Position numbers and translations under genes: made by a program
Assembly: GCF_001658025.2 (NCBI RefSeq)
Contig: NZ_CP014007.2
Coordinates: 4,898,001 to 4,962,000, forward strand
Reading direction: 5' to 3'
DNA length: 64,000 nt
Source of the DNA: Kosakonia oryzae
GTDB taxonomy: Bacteria; Pseudomonadota; Gammaproteobacteria; Enterobacterales; Enterobacteriaceae
Part shown: positions 1-12,262 of the stretch, in pieces
Layout: each line of letters opens with the position of its first letter
How positions within the stretch are numbered: the stretch's first letter is position 1
Notes under the pieces: model-generated
Seen by the model: the letters and a program-made list of their open reading frames with translations, nothing else
The model's database searches: none
What the model was told of the DNA's origin: nothing

Positions 1-838
1 GCAGCGTCGCCTGACGCGTCTCCTGCAAAGTCGCTTTAAATGCGGCCACCAGATCGTGCGGCAAATGACGAATAAACCCAACCGTATCGGCCAGCACGGT
101 TTCGCCGACATCTGCTACGTCAATACGACGAAGCGTGGGATCCAGCGTCGCAAATAGCTGATCCGCCGCGTAGACTTGCGCTTCGGTAATCTGGTTAAAC
201 AACGTGGATTTACCGGCGTTGGTATAGCCCACCAGCGAAACCGTTGGAATATCGGCTTTCGTGCGGGAGCGGCGTCCCTGCTCGCGCTGCTTCTCAACTT
301 TTTCAAGACGCGAGAGGATCTGGGTAATTCGATTACGCAACAAACGACGGTCGGTTTCGAGCTGGGTTTCACCCGGACCGCGCAAACCAATCCCGCCTTT
401 TTGTCGTTCAAGGTGGGTCCAGCCACGCACCAGACGCGTCGCCAGATGGCGCAACTGCGCCAGCTCAACCTGCAATTTCCCCTCGTGCGTGCGCGCACGC
501 TGGGCAAAAATATCTAAAATCAGACCGGTGCGATCGATAACCCGACATTCGCACAGTCTCTCCAGGTTTCGTTCCTGGGCAGGGGTTAGCGCATGATCAA
601 ACAGCACGACGGAAGCACCCGCTGCTTTTACGGCATCCGCAATTTCTACTGCTTTACCTTCACCAACAAAGTACTTGGGGTGCGGTGCTTTACGGCTACC
701 GGTAATCACCTGCATTGCTTCGACACCGGCGGAAGAGACCAGAGATTCAAACTCCTGGAGATCTTCCATATCTTTGTCTTGCGAAAAATAGATGTGTACC
801 AGTACCGCCTGCTCACCGGCGTCATAACGGTCAAACAA
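1..838 (-). CDS. hflX: GTPase HflX, C-terminal part cut off by window edge
   Basis: HflX is a ribosome-associated GTPase that splits stalled or heat-damaged 70S ribosomes. The visible N-terminal 279 codons begin at a TTG (838) and read [18 protein letters not shown], the known enterobacterial N-terminus, which fixes the start. The glycine-rich HflX N-domain ([15 protein letters not shown]) is followed by the G-domain P-loop GYTNAGKST around 205-231 and by [11 protein letters not shown]. The E. coli protein is about 426 residues, so about a third is missing beyond position 1. It lies 75 nt downstream of hfq in the same orientation, as the last visible gene of the amiB-mutL-miaA-hfq-hflX superoperon. 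Identity is from remembered E. coli sequence. Confidence 0.95.
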   Translation of the reverse strand, partial: MFDRYDAGEQAVLVHIYFSQDKDMEDLQEFESLVSSAGVEAMQVITGSRKAPHPKYFVGEGKAVEIADAVKAAGASVVLFDHALTPAQERNLERLCECRVIDRTGLILDIFAQRARTHEGKLQVELAQLRHLATRLVRGWTHLERQKGGIGLRGPGETQLETDRRLLRNRITQILSRLEKVEKQREQGRRSRTKADIPTVSLVGYTNAGKSTLFNQITEAQVYAADQLFATLDPTLRRIDVADVGETVLADTVGFIRHLPHDLVAAFKATLQETRQATL

Positions 839-913
839 GCGTAAACCCTCATAAAATACCAGCGGGGAACACAGCTTAACTGGCTCCCCGATCTGGAAAA
901 TCAGCCGTCAACC

Positions 914-1231
<318 letters not shown>

Positions 1232-1315
1232 TTATATGCTTGTTTTGTACTTAGAACCCGAAGGTTCTGAAAACTGCGTAAAAATTCGCGCACGATACGA
1301 CTTAATTGTACACAT

Positions 1316-2266
1316 TCACCCTGCGATAGCACTAACAACCTGTAACACGTCACGGTAAGACTTTTCTGGCTTTTCACTCTCTAACCAGTGAACGCCATCC
1401 CAGCCCCGCAACCAGGTTATCTGCCGCTTGGCTAACTGCCTCGTGGCGCAAATACCTCGATAAACCATTTCATCGTATGTGATTTCACCTTCAAGATACG
1501 ACCACATCTGGCGGTATCCCACACAACGAATGGAAGGCATATCCGTATGCAAATCTCCGCGAGCAAAAAGCGCCCGCACTTCTGCTTCAAAACCTGAAGC
1601 TAACATCTGATGAAAACGCTGCTCGATCCGTTGATGGAGCAGTTCACGGCTCGCCGGGGCGATGGCGAACTGATGCACCTGGTAAGGCAGAGCGTCTCCT
1701 GACGTTTGCGTCAGATCCGTTAAAGTTTTACCCGAAATGAAAAAAACTTCCAGTGCCCGGGAAAGCCTTTGCGGATCATTTGGATGAATCCGCGCTGCGG
1801 CAACGGGGTCAATCTCCCGTAACTGCTGATGCAACGCTTCCCATCCACGCTCTGCCGCCTGTTTTTCTATTTCCGCTCTGACTTTTGCATCGGCTGATGG
1901 CAGGGGCGATAACCCTTCCAGCAGCGCTTTAAAGTAGAGCATTGTGCCGCCCACCAGCAGAGGAATGCGCCCTGCTTCGGTGATCTCCTGCATCGCCGCC
2001 AGTGCATCGCGGCGAAAATCAGCGGCGGAATAAGCCTGCGCAGGATCGAGAATGTCCAGCAACCGGTGCGGTGCGGCCCGTAACTCTTCCGCGCTCGGCT
2101 TGGCGGTGCCGATATTCATCCCTTGATAGATAAGGGCAGAATCAACGCTTATCAACTCAACTGGCAAAACTTTACGTAACTCAATGGCTAACGCAGTCTT
2201 GCCGGAGGCCGTCGGCCCCATCAAAAAAATTGCCTTCGGCAGGCTAGCCTTACTCGCTTCACTCAT
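1316..2266 (-). CDS. miaA: tRNA dimethylallyltransferase MiaA
   Basis: Transfers the dimethylallyl group to N6 of A37 in tRNAs reading UNN codons, the first step of ms2i6A synthesis. 316 residues, the usual length. The Walker-A type P-loop GPTASGKTA is at residues 17-25. Other family landmarks are [32 protein letters not shown] and the C-terminal [14 protein letters not shown]. The ATG overlaps the 3' end of mutL by 8 nt, so the two are translationally coupled. hfq follows after 96 nt. Confidence 0.97.
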   Translation of the reverse strand: MSEASKASLPKAIFLMGPTASGKTALAIELRKVLPVELISVDSALIYQGMNIGTAKPSAEELRAAPHRLLDILDPAQAYSAADFRRDALAAMQEITEAGRIPLLVGGTMLYFKALLEGLSPLPSADAKVRAEIEKQAAERGWEALHQQLREIDPVAAARIHPNDPQRLSRALEVFFISGKTLTDLTQTSGDALPYQVHQFAIAPASRELLHQRIEQRFHQMLASGFEAEVRALFARGDLHTDMPSIRCVGYRQMWSYLEGEITYDEMVYRGICATRQLAKRQITWLRGWDGVHWLESEKPEKSYRDVLQVVSAIAG

Positions 2267-4118
2267 GTTTCAGGGCGTTCATCGCCGTTTGTAGATCTAC
2301 AGGTTGTAATAAACCATCTGGAGGTGTCTTCACCAGATGCGGACAAAGCCGTTCGACGTCGGCCAGCAGGGTAATCGCCTGCGCCACACTCCATTGCGAA
2401 TGATCGCTCGCCAGATGGCGAGCCAGCCACTGGGCTATATTCACCGCATCAATGCTTGTCTGCTGCGCCAGGTAGCCTATCAGAGCAGGAATCAAGATTT
2501 GTAAATTTTGTTGGCGCAAGGGTAAAGGCACTGCACGAATGGTCACATGCTGGCCATCCAGCAGCAATTCAATCCCCATTCCTGCCAGCACCGGCTGCGC
2601 ACGCTTCAGCGCCGTGCTCTCCTCAGTGGAGATTTTTAAACGTACCGGGATCAGCAGCGGCTGGCCGCATACTGGCGCATTGTCCGGGGAGAGTTGCGCC
2701 AGCCGCAACCAACGTTCCGCCACCGGCAGCGCCAATAGCGCAAGGTTGCCATCACGCTCAAGCAAGGCAAAATGCGGCGCGATCAAAGTCAGCACGCGGC
2801 CAAAACTCTGGCAATGCCCTTCCAGTGCAGGAGCAACAGAAGTGACGCTTTCGGTTTTACGTTCAGCTGCAGGCGTTTCCAGCAACTGGCGATAGAGCGC
2901 CCCCTGTTGTTTCTGGTACCCCGGCTGCGCATTCGGCCACGGTTGACCCGCAGCACCGCTGCCTCCGCGTGATGCACCGGAAGCAGGTGATGAATAACGG
3001 GGCGCTTCGGGTTCCCGGGCAATGGGCGGCACAGCAAATTGGTTACGCCCGGCTGCGACACGGTTCTCCGGCAATGGGCGCGGCGCAGGTTCCTCTTCCA
3101 GTTGACGCGGCGTTTCAAGCTGCTGTTGCAGCACGCTCAATACGCCCTGATAGATGAAATCATGCACCAGCCGCGATTGATGGAAGCGTACTTCATGTTT
3201 TGCCGGATGCACATTCACATCCACCTGGTGCGGGTCAATTTTCAGATAAAGCACAAAAGCAGGCTGCTGATCGGCACCCAGCTTATCTTCACATGCCTGC
3301 CGAATAGCGTGATTAATTAACCGGTCGCGCATCATGCGACCATTTACGTAGCAATACTGAATTTCAGCAAACGCGCTGCTGGTGCTTTTAGGATCGGCCA
3401 CCCAGCCATGCAGAGATAAATCGCCGTGCTGCCATGCAATCTCCAGCGCCTGTTCCAGAAATGCCGTGCCGCATATCGCGCCAAGCCGACGCTCTTTTGC
3501 TGCACCTTCGGCAACTGCCCGGTACTGGCGAACCATTTTCCCGTTGTGATTCAGATTGATAGTGACGTCAAAACGCGCAAGTGCAATGCGACGGATCACT
3601 TCATCAATATGACCAAACTCGGTTTTTTCCGTACGCATAAATTTACGCCGCGCCGGCGTGTTATAGAACAGATCCAACACTTCCAGCGTGGTGCCGACAG
3701 GATGCGCAGCAGGTTTTACCGTTACATCCATATCGCGGCCTTCCGCGTAGGCTTGCCACGCTTCTTGCTGATCGGCGGTACGGGAAGTGAGCGTTAAACG
3801 GGAGACTGAACTGATACTGGCCAGCGCTTCGCCGCGAAAACCGAGGCTGATGATCGCTTCCAGATCATCAAGCGAGGCGATTTTACTGGTGGCATGGCGA
3901 GCCAGCGCAAGCGCCAGCTCGTCTTTCTTGATGCCGCAGCCATTATCACGGATGCGAATAAGCTTCGCACCGCCGCGTTCGATATCGATATCGATACGCG
4001 TTGCTCCGGCATCAAGGCTGTTTTCCACCAGCTCTTTTACCACCGACGCAGGACGTTCAACCACTTCGCCAGCGGCGATCTGGTTCGCAAGCTGCGGCGG
4101 TAGAACCTGTATCGGCAT
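2259..4118 (-). CDS. mutL: DNA mismatch repair protein MutL
   Basis: Matchmaker ATPase that links MutS mismatch recognition to MutH and UvrD. 619 residues (E. coli 615). The N-terminal GHKL ATPase shows [11 protein letters not shown] (about residue 31), the DNGCGI motif and [14 protein letters not shown] Pro/Gly/Ala-rich linker (about 340-430) leads to the C-terminal dimerisation domain. As in other MutH-using enterobacteria, I see no DQHA(X)2E(X)4E endonuclease motif. Flanked by amiB 11 nt upstream and overlapping miaA downstream. Confidence 0.97.
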   Translation of the reverse strand: MPIQVLPPQLANQIAAGEVVERPASVVKELVENSLDAGATRIDIDIERGGAKLIRIRDNGCGIKKDELALALARHATSKIASLDDLEAIISLGFRGEALASISSVSRLTLTSRTADQQEAWQAYAEGRDMDVTVKPAAHPVGTTLEVLDLFYNTPARRKFMRTEKTEFGHIDEVIRRIALARFDVTINLNHNGKMVRQYRAVAEGAAKERRLGAICGTAFLEQALEIAWQHGDLSLHGWVADPKSTSSAFAEIQYCYVNGRMMRDRLINHAIRQACEDKLGADQQPAFVLYLKIDPHQVDVNVHPAKHEVRFHQSRLVHDFIYQGVLSVLQQQLETPRQLEEEPAPRPLPENRVAAGRNQFAVPPIAREPEAPRYSSPASGASRGGSGAAGQPWPNAQPGYQKQQGALYRQLLETPAAERKTESVTSVAPALEGHCQSFGRVLTLIAPHFALLERDGNLALLALPVAERWLRLAQLSPDNAPVCGQPLLIPVRLKISTEESTALKRAQPVLAGMGIELLLDGQHVTIRAVPLPLRQQNLQILIPALIGYLAQQTSIDAVNIAQWLARHLASDHSQWSVAQAITLLADVERLCPHLVKTPPDGLLQPVDLQTAMNALKHE

Positions 4119-4129
4119 GAAAAATATCC

Positions 4130-5452
4130 TTAGTTAAGCAGACCGCTTGCAGGCGCTGCGGCACTGGCTGTTTGCCCACCTCCGCCCTGCGGCGCGGATT
4201 GCAATGGATGAGCGAGAAAATAGTTACGCAGGCCACCGTAAATCGCTTCGGCGATTTGCTGCTGGTACGCATCGCTGGCCAGCAAACGCTCTTCGCCGCT
4301 GTTGCTGATAAAACCGGTTTCGACCAGTACCGACGGAATATCCGGCGAGCGCAGCACGCCAAGGCTGGCATGTTCCGGACGGCGTTTATGTAACGATCCC
4401 ACGCGCTGGAGCTGGCCCAGTATGTTCGTGGCGACATCATAACCTACGCGCTGAGAATGGCCGAACTGTAAATCAAGCACCGCCTGGCTGAGGTAGGGGT
4501 CAGATTGGCTGTTCGCCAGCATGTCGCCCGCGCCGCCCAGCAATTCAGATTGTTTCTCATGCTGCTCAAGCCAGCCCGCCATCTCGCTGTTGGCGCGACG
4601 GTTCGACAGCACCCAGACCGACGCACCGGTAGCATCACGGTTTGGCGCAGCATCGGCATGGATCGAGACAAGAAAGTTGGCGTTCTGCTTACGCGCCACG
4701 TCGGAACGCCCCATTACGGAGATAAAATAGTCGCCGTCGCGGGTCATCACCGGTTTGAACATGGGATCGTCATTCAGCAGCGCACGCAATTTACGGGCAA
4801 TGGAGATGGTGACGTTTTTCTCCTCCGTACCGCCGGAACCAATTGCGCCAGGATCCTGGCCGCCGTGCCCGGCGTCAATCGCAATCACCACTTTGTCGCC
4901 GGATACCATGCGCGATTGCGCCGCCGGACGCGTCACGGTGTTGCTGCTGGTAACGCTGGTAATGCGGTCATTGTCTGATTTAAACGGATTGCGTCCAGGC
5001 TGCGCCGGGCGCGGGGTAATAACTGGCGTCTCGACGCGCTTCGCCACCACTGGCGGCGGCGGTGGGACATCAGCATCGATGGTAAATACCACCTTATAAC
5101 CTGCGCCGTTTTGCTGTTTCACCGCACGGGTTTTGCCGTTCTGCGTCAGATCCACTACCAGGCGGATCGACTGGTTATCTTTTGCCGTACCTGCGCGAAT
5201 ACTTTTCACCAAGTTGTTGCCGCTGAACTGCAACGGCAACCCCTGAATAACACCGGTCTGTTTGATATCCAGCGCCACGCTGCGCTTATCCTGCTGCGAG
5301 AACGCATACTCAGGATCGCCCATAAAACTGAAGGTGATACGCGCCTGTCTGTCGCCATTGGACACCTGAATATCGGCTAAACTTGCTGCGCCAACGTGAG
5401 CGCACGCCAGCACAAGAACTGCCGCCAACCAACCTTTCACGCGAGAGATCAT
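4130..5452 (-). CDS. amiB: N-acetylmuramoyl-L-alanine amidase AmiB
   Basis: Periplasmic zinc amidase that cleaves septal peptidoglycan during daughter-cell separation; in E. coli it is activated by EnvC at the divisome. I start it at ATG 5452 ([15 protein letters not shown]), which gives 440 residues and a clean signal peptide ending at AHVGAA. An in-frame extension upstream to 5533 has no such signal. An AMIN domain (about 23-130) is followed by a Pro-rich linker and the amidase_3 domain with [14 protein letters not shown] (zinc His), the HADAAP motif and the catalytic-Glu region [10 protein letters not shown]. Between tsaE (16 nt upstream) and mutL. Confidence 0.95.
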   Translation of the reverse strand: MISRVKGWLAAVLVLACAHVGAASLADIQVSNGDRQARITFSFMGDPEYAFSQQDKRSVALDIKQTGVIQGLPLQFSGNNLVKSIRAGTAKDNQSIRLVVDLTQNGKTRAVKQQNGAGYKVVFTIDADVPPPPPVVAKRVETPVITPRPAQPGRNPFKSDNDRITSVTSSNTVTRPAAQSRMVSGDKVVIAIDAGHGGQDPGAIGSGGTEEKNVTISIARKLRALLNDDPMFKPVMTRDGDYFISVMGRSDVARKQNANFLVSIHADAAPNRDATGASVWVLSNRRANSEMAGWLEQHEKQSELLGGAGDMLANSQSDPYLSQAVLDLQFGHSQRVGYDVATNILGQLQRVGSLHKRRPEHASLGVLRSPDIPSVLVETGFISNSGEERLLASDAYQQQIAEAIYGGLRNYFLAHPLQSAPQGGGGQTASAAAPASGLLN

Positions 5453-5468
5453 CCCGTCACCCTTCCTG

Positions 5469-7434
<1,966 letters not shown>

Positions 7435-7448
7435 TTCTATGGTCCGTC

Positions 7449-8588
7449 ATGTCACAGCCCCTCAATCTCAATGACTTAGCGCAACAAATCAAACAGTGGG
7501 GCTCTGAACTGGGTTTTCAGCAGGTCGGTATTACGGATATCGATCTCAGCGCCAGCGAGCCGAAGCTGCAAGCGTGGCTGGACAAACAATATCACGGCGA
7601 AATGGAGTGGATGGCGCGCCACGGCATGATGCGCGCCCGCCCCCACGAGCTTCTCCCCGGCACGCTGCGCGTCATTAGCGTGCGCATGAATTACCTTCCT
7701 GCACAGGCTGCTTTCGCCAGCACGCTGAAAAACCCTACGCTGGGCTATGTCAGCCGTTATGCGCTGGGTCGCGATTATCATAAGCTGCTGCGCAACCGGC
7801 TCAAAAAGCTCGGAGAACTTATCCAGCAGCATTGTGCTTCGCTGAATTTTAGACCTTTTGTTGATTCTGCGCCCATTCTTGAGCGTCCGCTGGCGGAAAA
7901 AGCCGGGCTGGGCTGGACAGGTAAGCACTCACTTATCCTCAGCCGCGATGCAGGCTCGTTCTTTTTCCTTGGCGAACTGCTGATTGATCTCCCGTTACCC
8001 GTTGATTCGCCAGTGGAAGAAGGTTGTGGGCGCTGCGTGGCTTGCATGACGATTTGCCCGACCGGCGCCATTGTTGAGCCTTATACGGTCGACGCCCGCC
8101 GCTGCATCTCTTATCTGACGATTGAGCTGGAAGGCGCCATCCCGGAAGCGTTTCGCCCGCTGATTGGTAACCGCATCTACGGCTGTGATGATTGCCAGCT
8201 GATTTGCCCCTGGAATCGCTACTCGCAACTAACCAACGAAGAGGATTTCAGCCCGCGCAAAGCGCTGCATGCGCCCGCACTGATTGAACTGTTCGCCTGG
8301 AATGAAGCGCACTTCTTGAAAGTCACGGAAGGTTCGGCGATTCGCCGTATTGGTCATTTACGCTGGCTACGCAATATTGCCGTCGCACTGGGCAATGCGC
8401 CGTGGGAGGAGGCTATTATCCAGGTGCTCCGACAGCGGCAGGGTGAGCACCCACTTCTCGACGAACACATAGAATGGGCGATTGCGCAGCAAATTGAGAA
8501 ACGAAATGCCTGCGTGGTGGAAGTACAATCCCCGAAAAAGCAGCGGCTGGTACGGGTGGTTGAAAAAGGGCTGCCGCGCGATGCCTGA
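7449..8588 (+). CDS. queG: Epoxyqueuosine reductase QueG
   Basis: Cobalamin- and iron-sulphur-dependent enzyme that reduces epoxyqueuosine to queuosine at tRNA position 34. 379 residues from ATG 7449 (MSQPLNLNDLAQ), equal to E. coli. Two 4Fe-4S motifs are visible: CGRCVACMTICPTGAI and CDDCQLICPWN. A C-terminal HEAT-like region (about 310-379) follows. An in-frame extension to 7392 would run into the nnr gene on the other strand and lacks family similarity. Divergently transcribed from nnr. Confidence 0.96.
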   Translation: MSQPLNLNDLAQQIKQWGSELGFQQVGITDIDLSASEPKLQAWLDKQYHGEMEWMARHGMMRARPHELLPGTLRVISVRMNYLPAQAAFASTLKNPTLGYVSRYALGRDYHKLLRNRLKKLGELIQQHCASLNFRPFVDSAPILERPLAEKAGLGWTGKHSLILSRDAGSFFFLGELLIDLPLPVDSPVEEGCGRCVACMTICPTGAIVEPYTVDARRCISYLTIELEGAIPEAFRPLIGNRIYGCDDCQLICPWNRYSQLTNEEDFSPRKALHAPALIELFAWNEAHFLKVTEGSAIRRIGHLRWLRNIAVALGNAPWEEAIIQVLRQRQGEHPLLDEHIEWAIAQQIEKRNACVVEVQSPKKQRLVRVVEKGLPRDA

Positions 8589-8840
8589 ACCATCCACAGC
8601 TTGTGAATAAAATAAAAAACACATTACGATTCAACGTTCACAAAATCGTCAAGCGATCGAATTAACAGTTTGAAATATTATTTTATTTTTATTTTTCAAT
8701 CGGTTGAAACGAGATCGTTCACCTGGCGAAGCAATGATAATGTTGCGAATGAAAGTTATGCCTGTGGATAACTCTGTTCACAATAATTTGACAGGACAAT
8801 AAAAAAACGCCCCCAACGAGGAATCCCGCTGTGGATAATT
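8588..8840. other. datA: datA-like DnaA-titration locus
   Basis: Non-coding block between queG and the glyVXY tRNA genes, the position of datA in E. coli. Two perfect DnaA boxes in the TGTGGATAA orientation lie at 8763-8771 and 8830-8838. A TGTGAATAA box is at 8602-8610, with weaker ones at 8590-8598 (CCATCCACA) and 8774-8782 (CTGTTCACA). An IHF-like site CAATCGGTTGAAA (8697-8709; one mismatch to YAANNNNTTGATW) sits next to an A/T tract, between the outer and inner boxes as in E. coli datA. In E. coli this element binds DnaA-ATP with IHF and promotes its hydrolysis, damping initiation at oriC. Assignment rests on synteny plus boxes seen by eye. Confidence 0.75.
8801..8823 (-). terminator. Probable terminator of the glyVXY tRNA operon
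   Basis: On the minus strand, just after the last tRNA-Gly, a short hairpin CCTC-GTT-GGGG is followed by GCG and a run of seven T (positions 8807-8801). The stem is short and includes a G-U pair, so this is a moderate call supported by its position. Confidence 0.5.
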
Positions 8841-8857
8841 TTTTATAGATGAAGATT

Positions 8858-8933
<76 letters not shown>

Positions 8934-9006
8934 ATACTTATCTGGACAGGCTTGCTTGCCGTGACCAGTAAATCTGGATGGTGCGTGCCTTTCGGCATTT
9001 CAAATT

Positions 9007-9082
<76 letters not shown>

Positions 9083-9145
9083 ATATTTATCCGGATTCAG
9101 CTTCAATGCCGAAACCAGTAAATCTGGATGGTGCATTTCAAATTT

Positions 9146-9221
<76 letters not shown>

Positions 9222-9311
9222 TTATCATCGATTTTTCAGCTAATTGCGAACAATTTCCGCTAAAATTTCGTGATGCCGTGTTGCACATTTCTGTGTCTTC
9301 ACGGGAGGCGC

Positions 9312-9339
9312 ATTATACGAGAAATCATTCCTGCTGCAA
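9312..9339 (-). promoter_or_regulatory. Sigma-70 promoter of the glyVXY operon
   Basis: On the minus strand: -35 TTGCAG (9339-9334), 16-nt spacer, perfect -10 TATAAT (9317-9312), then a GC-rich discriminator GCGCCTCCCG. This is the architecture of stringently controlled tRNA promoters. It lies upstream of the three tRNA-Gly genes and downstream of the orn stop. Confidence 0.8.
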
Positions 9340-9475
9340 GCCCCCGACAGCAAATTTTCGCTTTTTTTGTTCAAGTGCTGCTTTAATCAACAAAGTGCGC
9401 ATTTTTCCAGCAAACCCGCGCCAGCACTGGCTTGCGGGGCAACTGAAAAAAAATCGGCCCCGCGCCTTCATTGTC

Positions 9476-10021
9476 TTAAAGCTTAATAAAATGCTCGCGA
9501 TAGTACGCCAGTTCAGCCACCGACTCACGAATATCATCCAGCGCCTGGTGGGTATTCTTTTTTTTCAGGCCTTCCAGGACTTCCGGCTTCCAGCGACGCG
9601 CCAGCTCTTTCAGCGTGCTGACATCCAGATAACGGTAGTGGAAATACGCTTCCAGCTCGGGCATGTACTTAAACAGAAAGCGGCGATCCTGGCCAATGCT
9701 ATTGCCACAAATGGGGGATTTGCCCGCCGGCACCCACTCTTTAAGGAATTCGATAGTCGCCAGTTCCGCAGCACGATCGTCGAGCTGGCTGGCCTTAACG
9801 CGATCAACCAGACCGCTACCGGTATGAGTACGCACGTTCCACTCATCCATTAACGCCAACTGCGCGTCGGATTGATGTACCGCAATCACCGGCCCTTCCG
9901 CCAGGATGTTCAGATTCGCATCGGTTACCAGCGTGGCGATCTCAATAATGCGATCGCGCTCGGGATCTAACCCCGTCATCTCCAGATCGATCCAAATGAG
10001 GTTGTTTTCATTTGCGCTCAT
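9476..10021 (-). CDS. orn: Oligoribonuclease Orn
   Basis: 3'-5' exonuclease of the DEDDh family that degrades RNA dinucleotides, including pGpG from c-di-GMP turnover; essential in E. coli. 181 residues from ATG 10021 ([17 protein letters not shown]). Catalytic residues are in IDLEMTG (Asp/Glu), [10 protein letters not shown] and [10 protein letters not shown] (His/Asp). The in-frame extension to 10138 overlaps the rsgA start on the other strand and is not used. Divergent from rsgA. Confidence 0.97.
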   Translation of the reverse strand: MSANENNLIWIDLEMTGLDPERDRIIEIATLVTDANLNILAEGPVIAVHQSDAQLALMDEWNVRTHTGSGLVDRVKASQLDDRAAELATIEFLKEWVPAGKSPICGNSIGQDRRFLFKYMPELEAYFHYRYLDVSTLKELARRWKPEVLEGLKKKNTHQALDDIRESVAELAYYREHFIKL

Positions 10022-10115
10022 GCTATTTTCCACCCTTATCACGTAACTATATTCATCTAAAATTGCGTGTATCATAGAGGTTTTGCCCATCCAGGGCGAC
10101 CAGGAGCCAGCACGA

Positions 10116-11171
10116 TTGAGTAAAAATAAACTCTCCAAAGGACAGCAGCGCCGCGTAAAAGCGAACCACCAGCGCCGACTGAAAACGTCTGCGGAGAAAG
10201 CTGACTACGATGACAACCTGTTCGGCGAAGCGTCCGAAGGGGTGGTGATCAGCCGCTTTGGCATGCACGCCGATGTGGAATCTGCCGACGGCAAGGTGCA
10301 TCGCTGTAACATTCGCCGCACTATTCGCTCGCTGGTCACCGGCGACCGCGTTGTCTGGCGTCCAGGTAAAGAAGCCGCAGAAGGCGTCACCGTCAAGGGC
10401 ATCGTTGAAGCGGTGCACGAACGCACCTCGGTGCTGACGCGCCCTGATTTTTATGATGGCGTAAAACCCATCGCCGCCAACATCGATCAAATCGTAGTGG
10501 TCTCCGCGATCCTGCCGGAACTGTCACTCAATATTATCGATCGTTATCTGGTAGCCTGCGAAGCGTTGCAGGTTGCTCCGCTGATCGTCCTGAACAAAAT
10601 CGATCTGCTGGATGACGAAGGAATGGCATTCGTCAATGAGCAGATGGATATCTACCGCAATATTGGCTACCAGGTGCTGATGGTCTCCAGCCACACGCAA
10701 GATGGCCTGGCACCGCTCGTTGAAGCGCTAACCGACCGTGTAAGCATCTTTGCCGGGCAGTCCGGCGTCGGGAAATCAAGCCTGCTCAATGCGCTGCTCG
10801 GTTTCCAGGAAGAGCAAATACTTACTAACGACGTTTCTGATGTTTCCGGCCTGGGGCAGCACACCACTACCGCAGCGCGTCTCTACCACTTCCCGCACGG
10901 CGGCGATGTGATTGATTCTCCGGGCGTTCGTGAGTTTGGCCTCTGGCATCTCGAACCGGAACAAATCACTAACGGGTTTGTCGAATTCCATGACTATATC
11001 GGTCACTGTAAATACCGCGACTGCAAACACGATACCGATCCCGGTTGCGCCATCCGCGAGGCGGTAGAAAATGGCGAGATTGCAGAAAGCCGCTTCGACA
11101 ATTATCACCGTATTCTTGAAAGCATGGCGCAAGTAAAAACGCGTAAAAGCTTTTCTGAATCGGACGACTGA
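10116..11171 (+). CDS. rsgA: Ribosome small-subunit GTPase RsgA
   Basis: Circularly permuted GTPase that checks late 30S assembly and removes RbfA. The start is TTG 10116 with a Shine-Dalgarno-like CAGGAG 10 nt upstream, which gives the family N-terminus (M)[13 protein letters not shown] and 351 residues. An OB-fold (about 40-110) precedes the permuted G motifs: NKID (G4) comes before GQSGVGKSS (G1), then DSPGVREF (G3). A zinc-binding region with [14 protein letters not shown] follows. The ORF stays open upstream to 10083, but that extension lacks family similarity. First of the rsgA-psd-mscM run. Confidence 0.96.
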   Translation: MSKNKLSKGQQRRVKANHQRRLKTSAEKADYDDNLFGEASEGVVISRFGMHADVESADGKVHRCNIRRTIRSLVTGDRVVWRPGKEAAEGVTVKGIVEAVHERTSVLTRPDFYDGVKPIAANIDQIVVVSAILPELSLNIIDRYLVACEALQVAPLIVLNKIDLLDDEGMAFVNEQMDIYRNIGYQVLMVSSHTQDGLAPLVEALTDRVSIFAGQSGVGKSSLLNALLGFQEEQILTNDVSDVSGLGQHTTTAARLYHFPHGGDVIDSPGVREFGLWHLEPEQITNGFVEFHDYIGHCKYRDCKHDTDPGCAIREAVENGEIAESRFDNYHRILESMAQVKTRKSFSESDD

Positions 11172-11270
11172 CAATTAAGCTAAGCGTCGCTAAAATCGTC
11201 CCCTTTTTCAAAGACTCAGGCGCTCCGGCGTCGGGTCAGGAACGACAAAAACAATGGCCTGGAGGCTACC

Positions 11271-12239
11271 TTGTTAAACTCATTTAAACTTTCGCTTCAA
11301 TACATTCTGCCTAAACTGTGGCTCACTCGCCTGGCGGGCTGGGGCGCAAGCAAACGTGCAGGCTGGCTGACCAAACTGGTTATCGATCTGTTCGTAAAAT
11401 ACTACAAGGTCGATATGAAAGAGGCGCAGAAGCCGGACACCGCCAGCTACCGTACCTTTAACGATTTCTTTGTGCGCCCGCTGCGCGACGACGTGCGCCC
11501 GCTTGATACCGATCCGAACGTGCTGGTGATGCCCGCAGACGGTGTTATCAGCCAGCTCGGCGCCATTGAGAATGACAAAATTCTGCAGGCCAAAGGTCAT
11601 AACTACAGCCTGGAAGCGCTGCTGGCGGGCAACTATCTGATGGCAGACCTGTTCCGCAACGGCAGCTTTGTCACCACCTATCTCTCTCCACGCGATTATC
11701 ACCGTGTTCATATGCCGTGTAATGGCATCCTGCGCGAAATGATTTACGTGCCAGGCGATCTCTTCTCCGTTAACCATCTGACGGCGCAAAATGTCCCTAA
11801 TCTCTTTGCCCGTAACGAACGCGTGATCTGCCTGTTTGATACCGAGTTCGGCCCGATGGCGCAAATTCTTGTCGGCGCGACCATTGTCGGCAGTATCGAA
11901 ACCGTGTGGGCAGGCACCATCACGCCGCCGCGCGAAGGCATTATCAAACGCTGGACATGGCCTGCGGGCGACAGCGAAGGCGCGGTTGCGCTGCTGAAAG
12001 GCCAGGAGATGGGCCGCTTCAAACTCGGCTCGACCGTCATCAACCTGTTTGCGCCGGGCAAAGTGGCGCTGGCAGAGCAATTGCAAAGCCTGTCGGTAAC
12101 CAAAATCGGCCAGCCGCTGGCCGTTTCTACCGAGCCCTTCGCGCCGGTAGATGCCGAACCGGCACCACTGCCGGAAGCGGAAATCCAGGCAGAACACGAT
12201 GCCAGCCCGCTGGTTGACGACCAAAAAGACCAGGGCTAA
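11271..12239 (+). CDS. psd: Phosphatidylserine decarboxylase proenzyme
   Basis: Makes phosphatidylethanolamine from phosphatidylserine at the inner membrane. TTG start at 11271 behind GGAGG. 322 residues. The LGST self-cleavage site ([11 protein letters not shown], about residue 253) yields the beta subunit and an alpha subunit carrying the N-terminal pyruvoyl group. The Asp and His of the processing triad are in MPADGVIS and YHRVHMP. The C-terminal about 30 residues are acidic and Pro-rich and vary in the family. Followed 23 nt later by mscM. Confidence 0.96.
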   Translation: MLNSFKLSLQYILPKLWLTRLAGWGASKRAGWLTKLVIDLFVKYYKVDMKEAQKPDTASYRTFNDFFVRPLRDDVRPLDTDPNVLVMPADGVISQLGAIENDKILQAKGHNYSLEALLAGNYLMADLFRNGSFVTTYLSPRDYHRVHMPCNGILREMIYVPGDLFSVNHLTAQNVPNLFARNERVICLFDTEFGPMAQILVGATIVGSIETVWAGTITPPREGIIKRWTWPAGDSEGAVALLKGQEMGRFKLGSTVINLFAPGKVALAEQLQSLSVTKIGQPLAVSTEPFAPVDAEPAPLPEAEIQAEHDASPLVDDQKDQG

Positions 12240-12262
12240 CCCCCCGCACCACGGAGACTGAT

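Noticed and set aside
9425..9475. GC-rich inverted segments after orn as an intrinsic terminator
   Set aside because: The stem encloses a long A-rich loop and no T-run follows the stem properly, so it does not fit an intrinsic terminator.
11280..12224. Long antisense frames inside psd, and similar ones in mscM, frdA and proP
   Set aside because: They mirror the GC-rich third positions of well-identified genes and have no start signals or recognisable domains.
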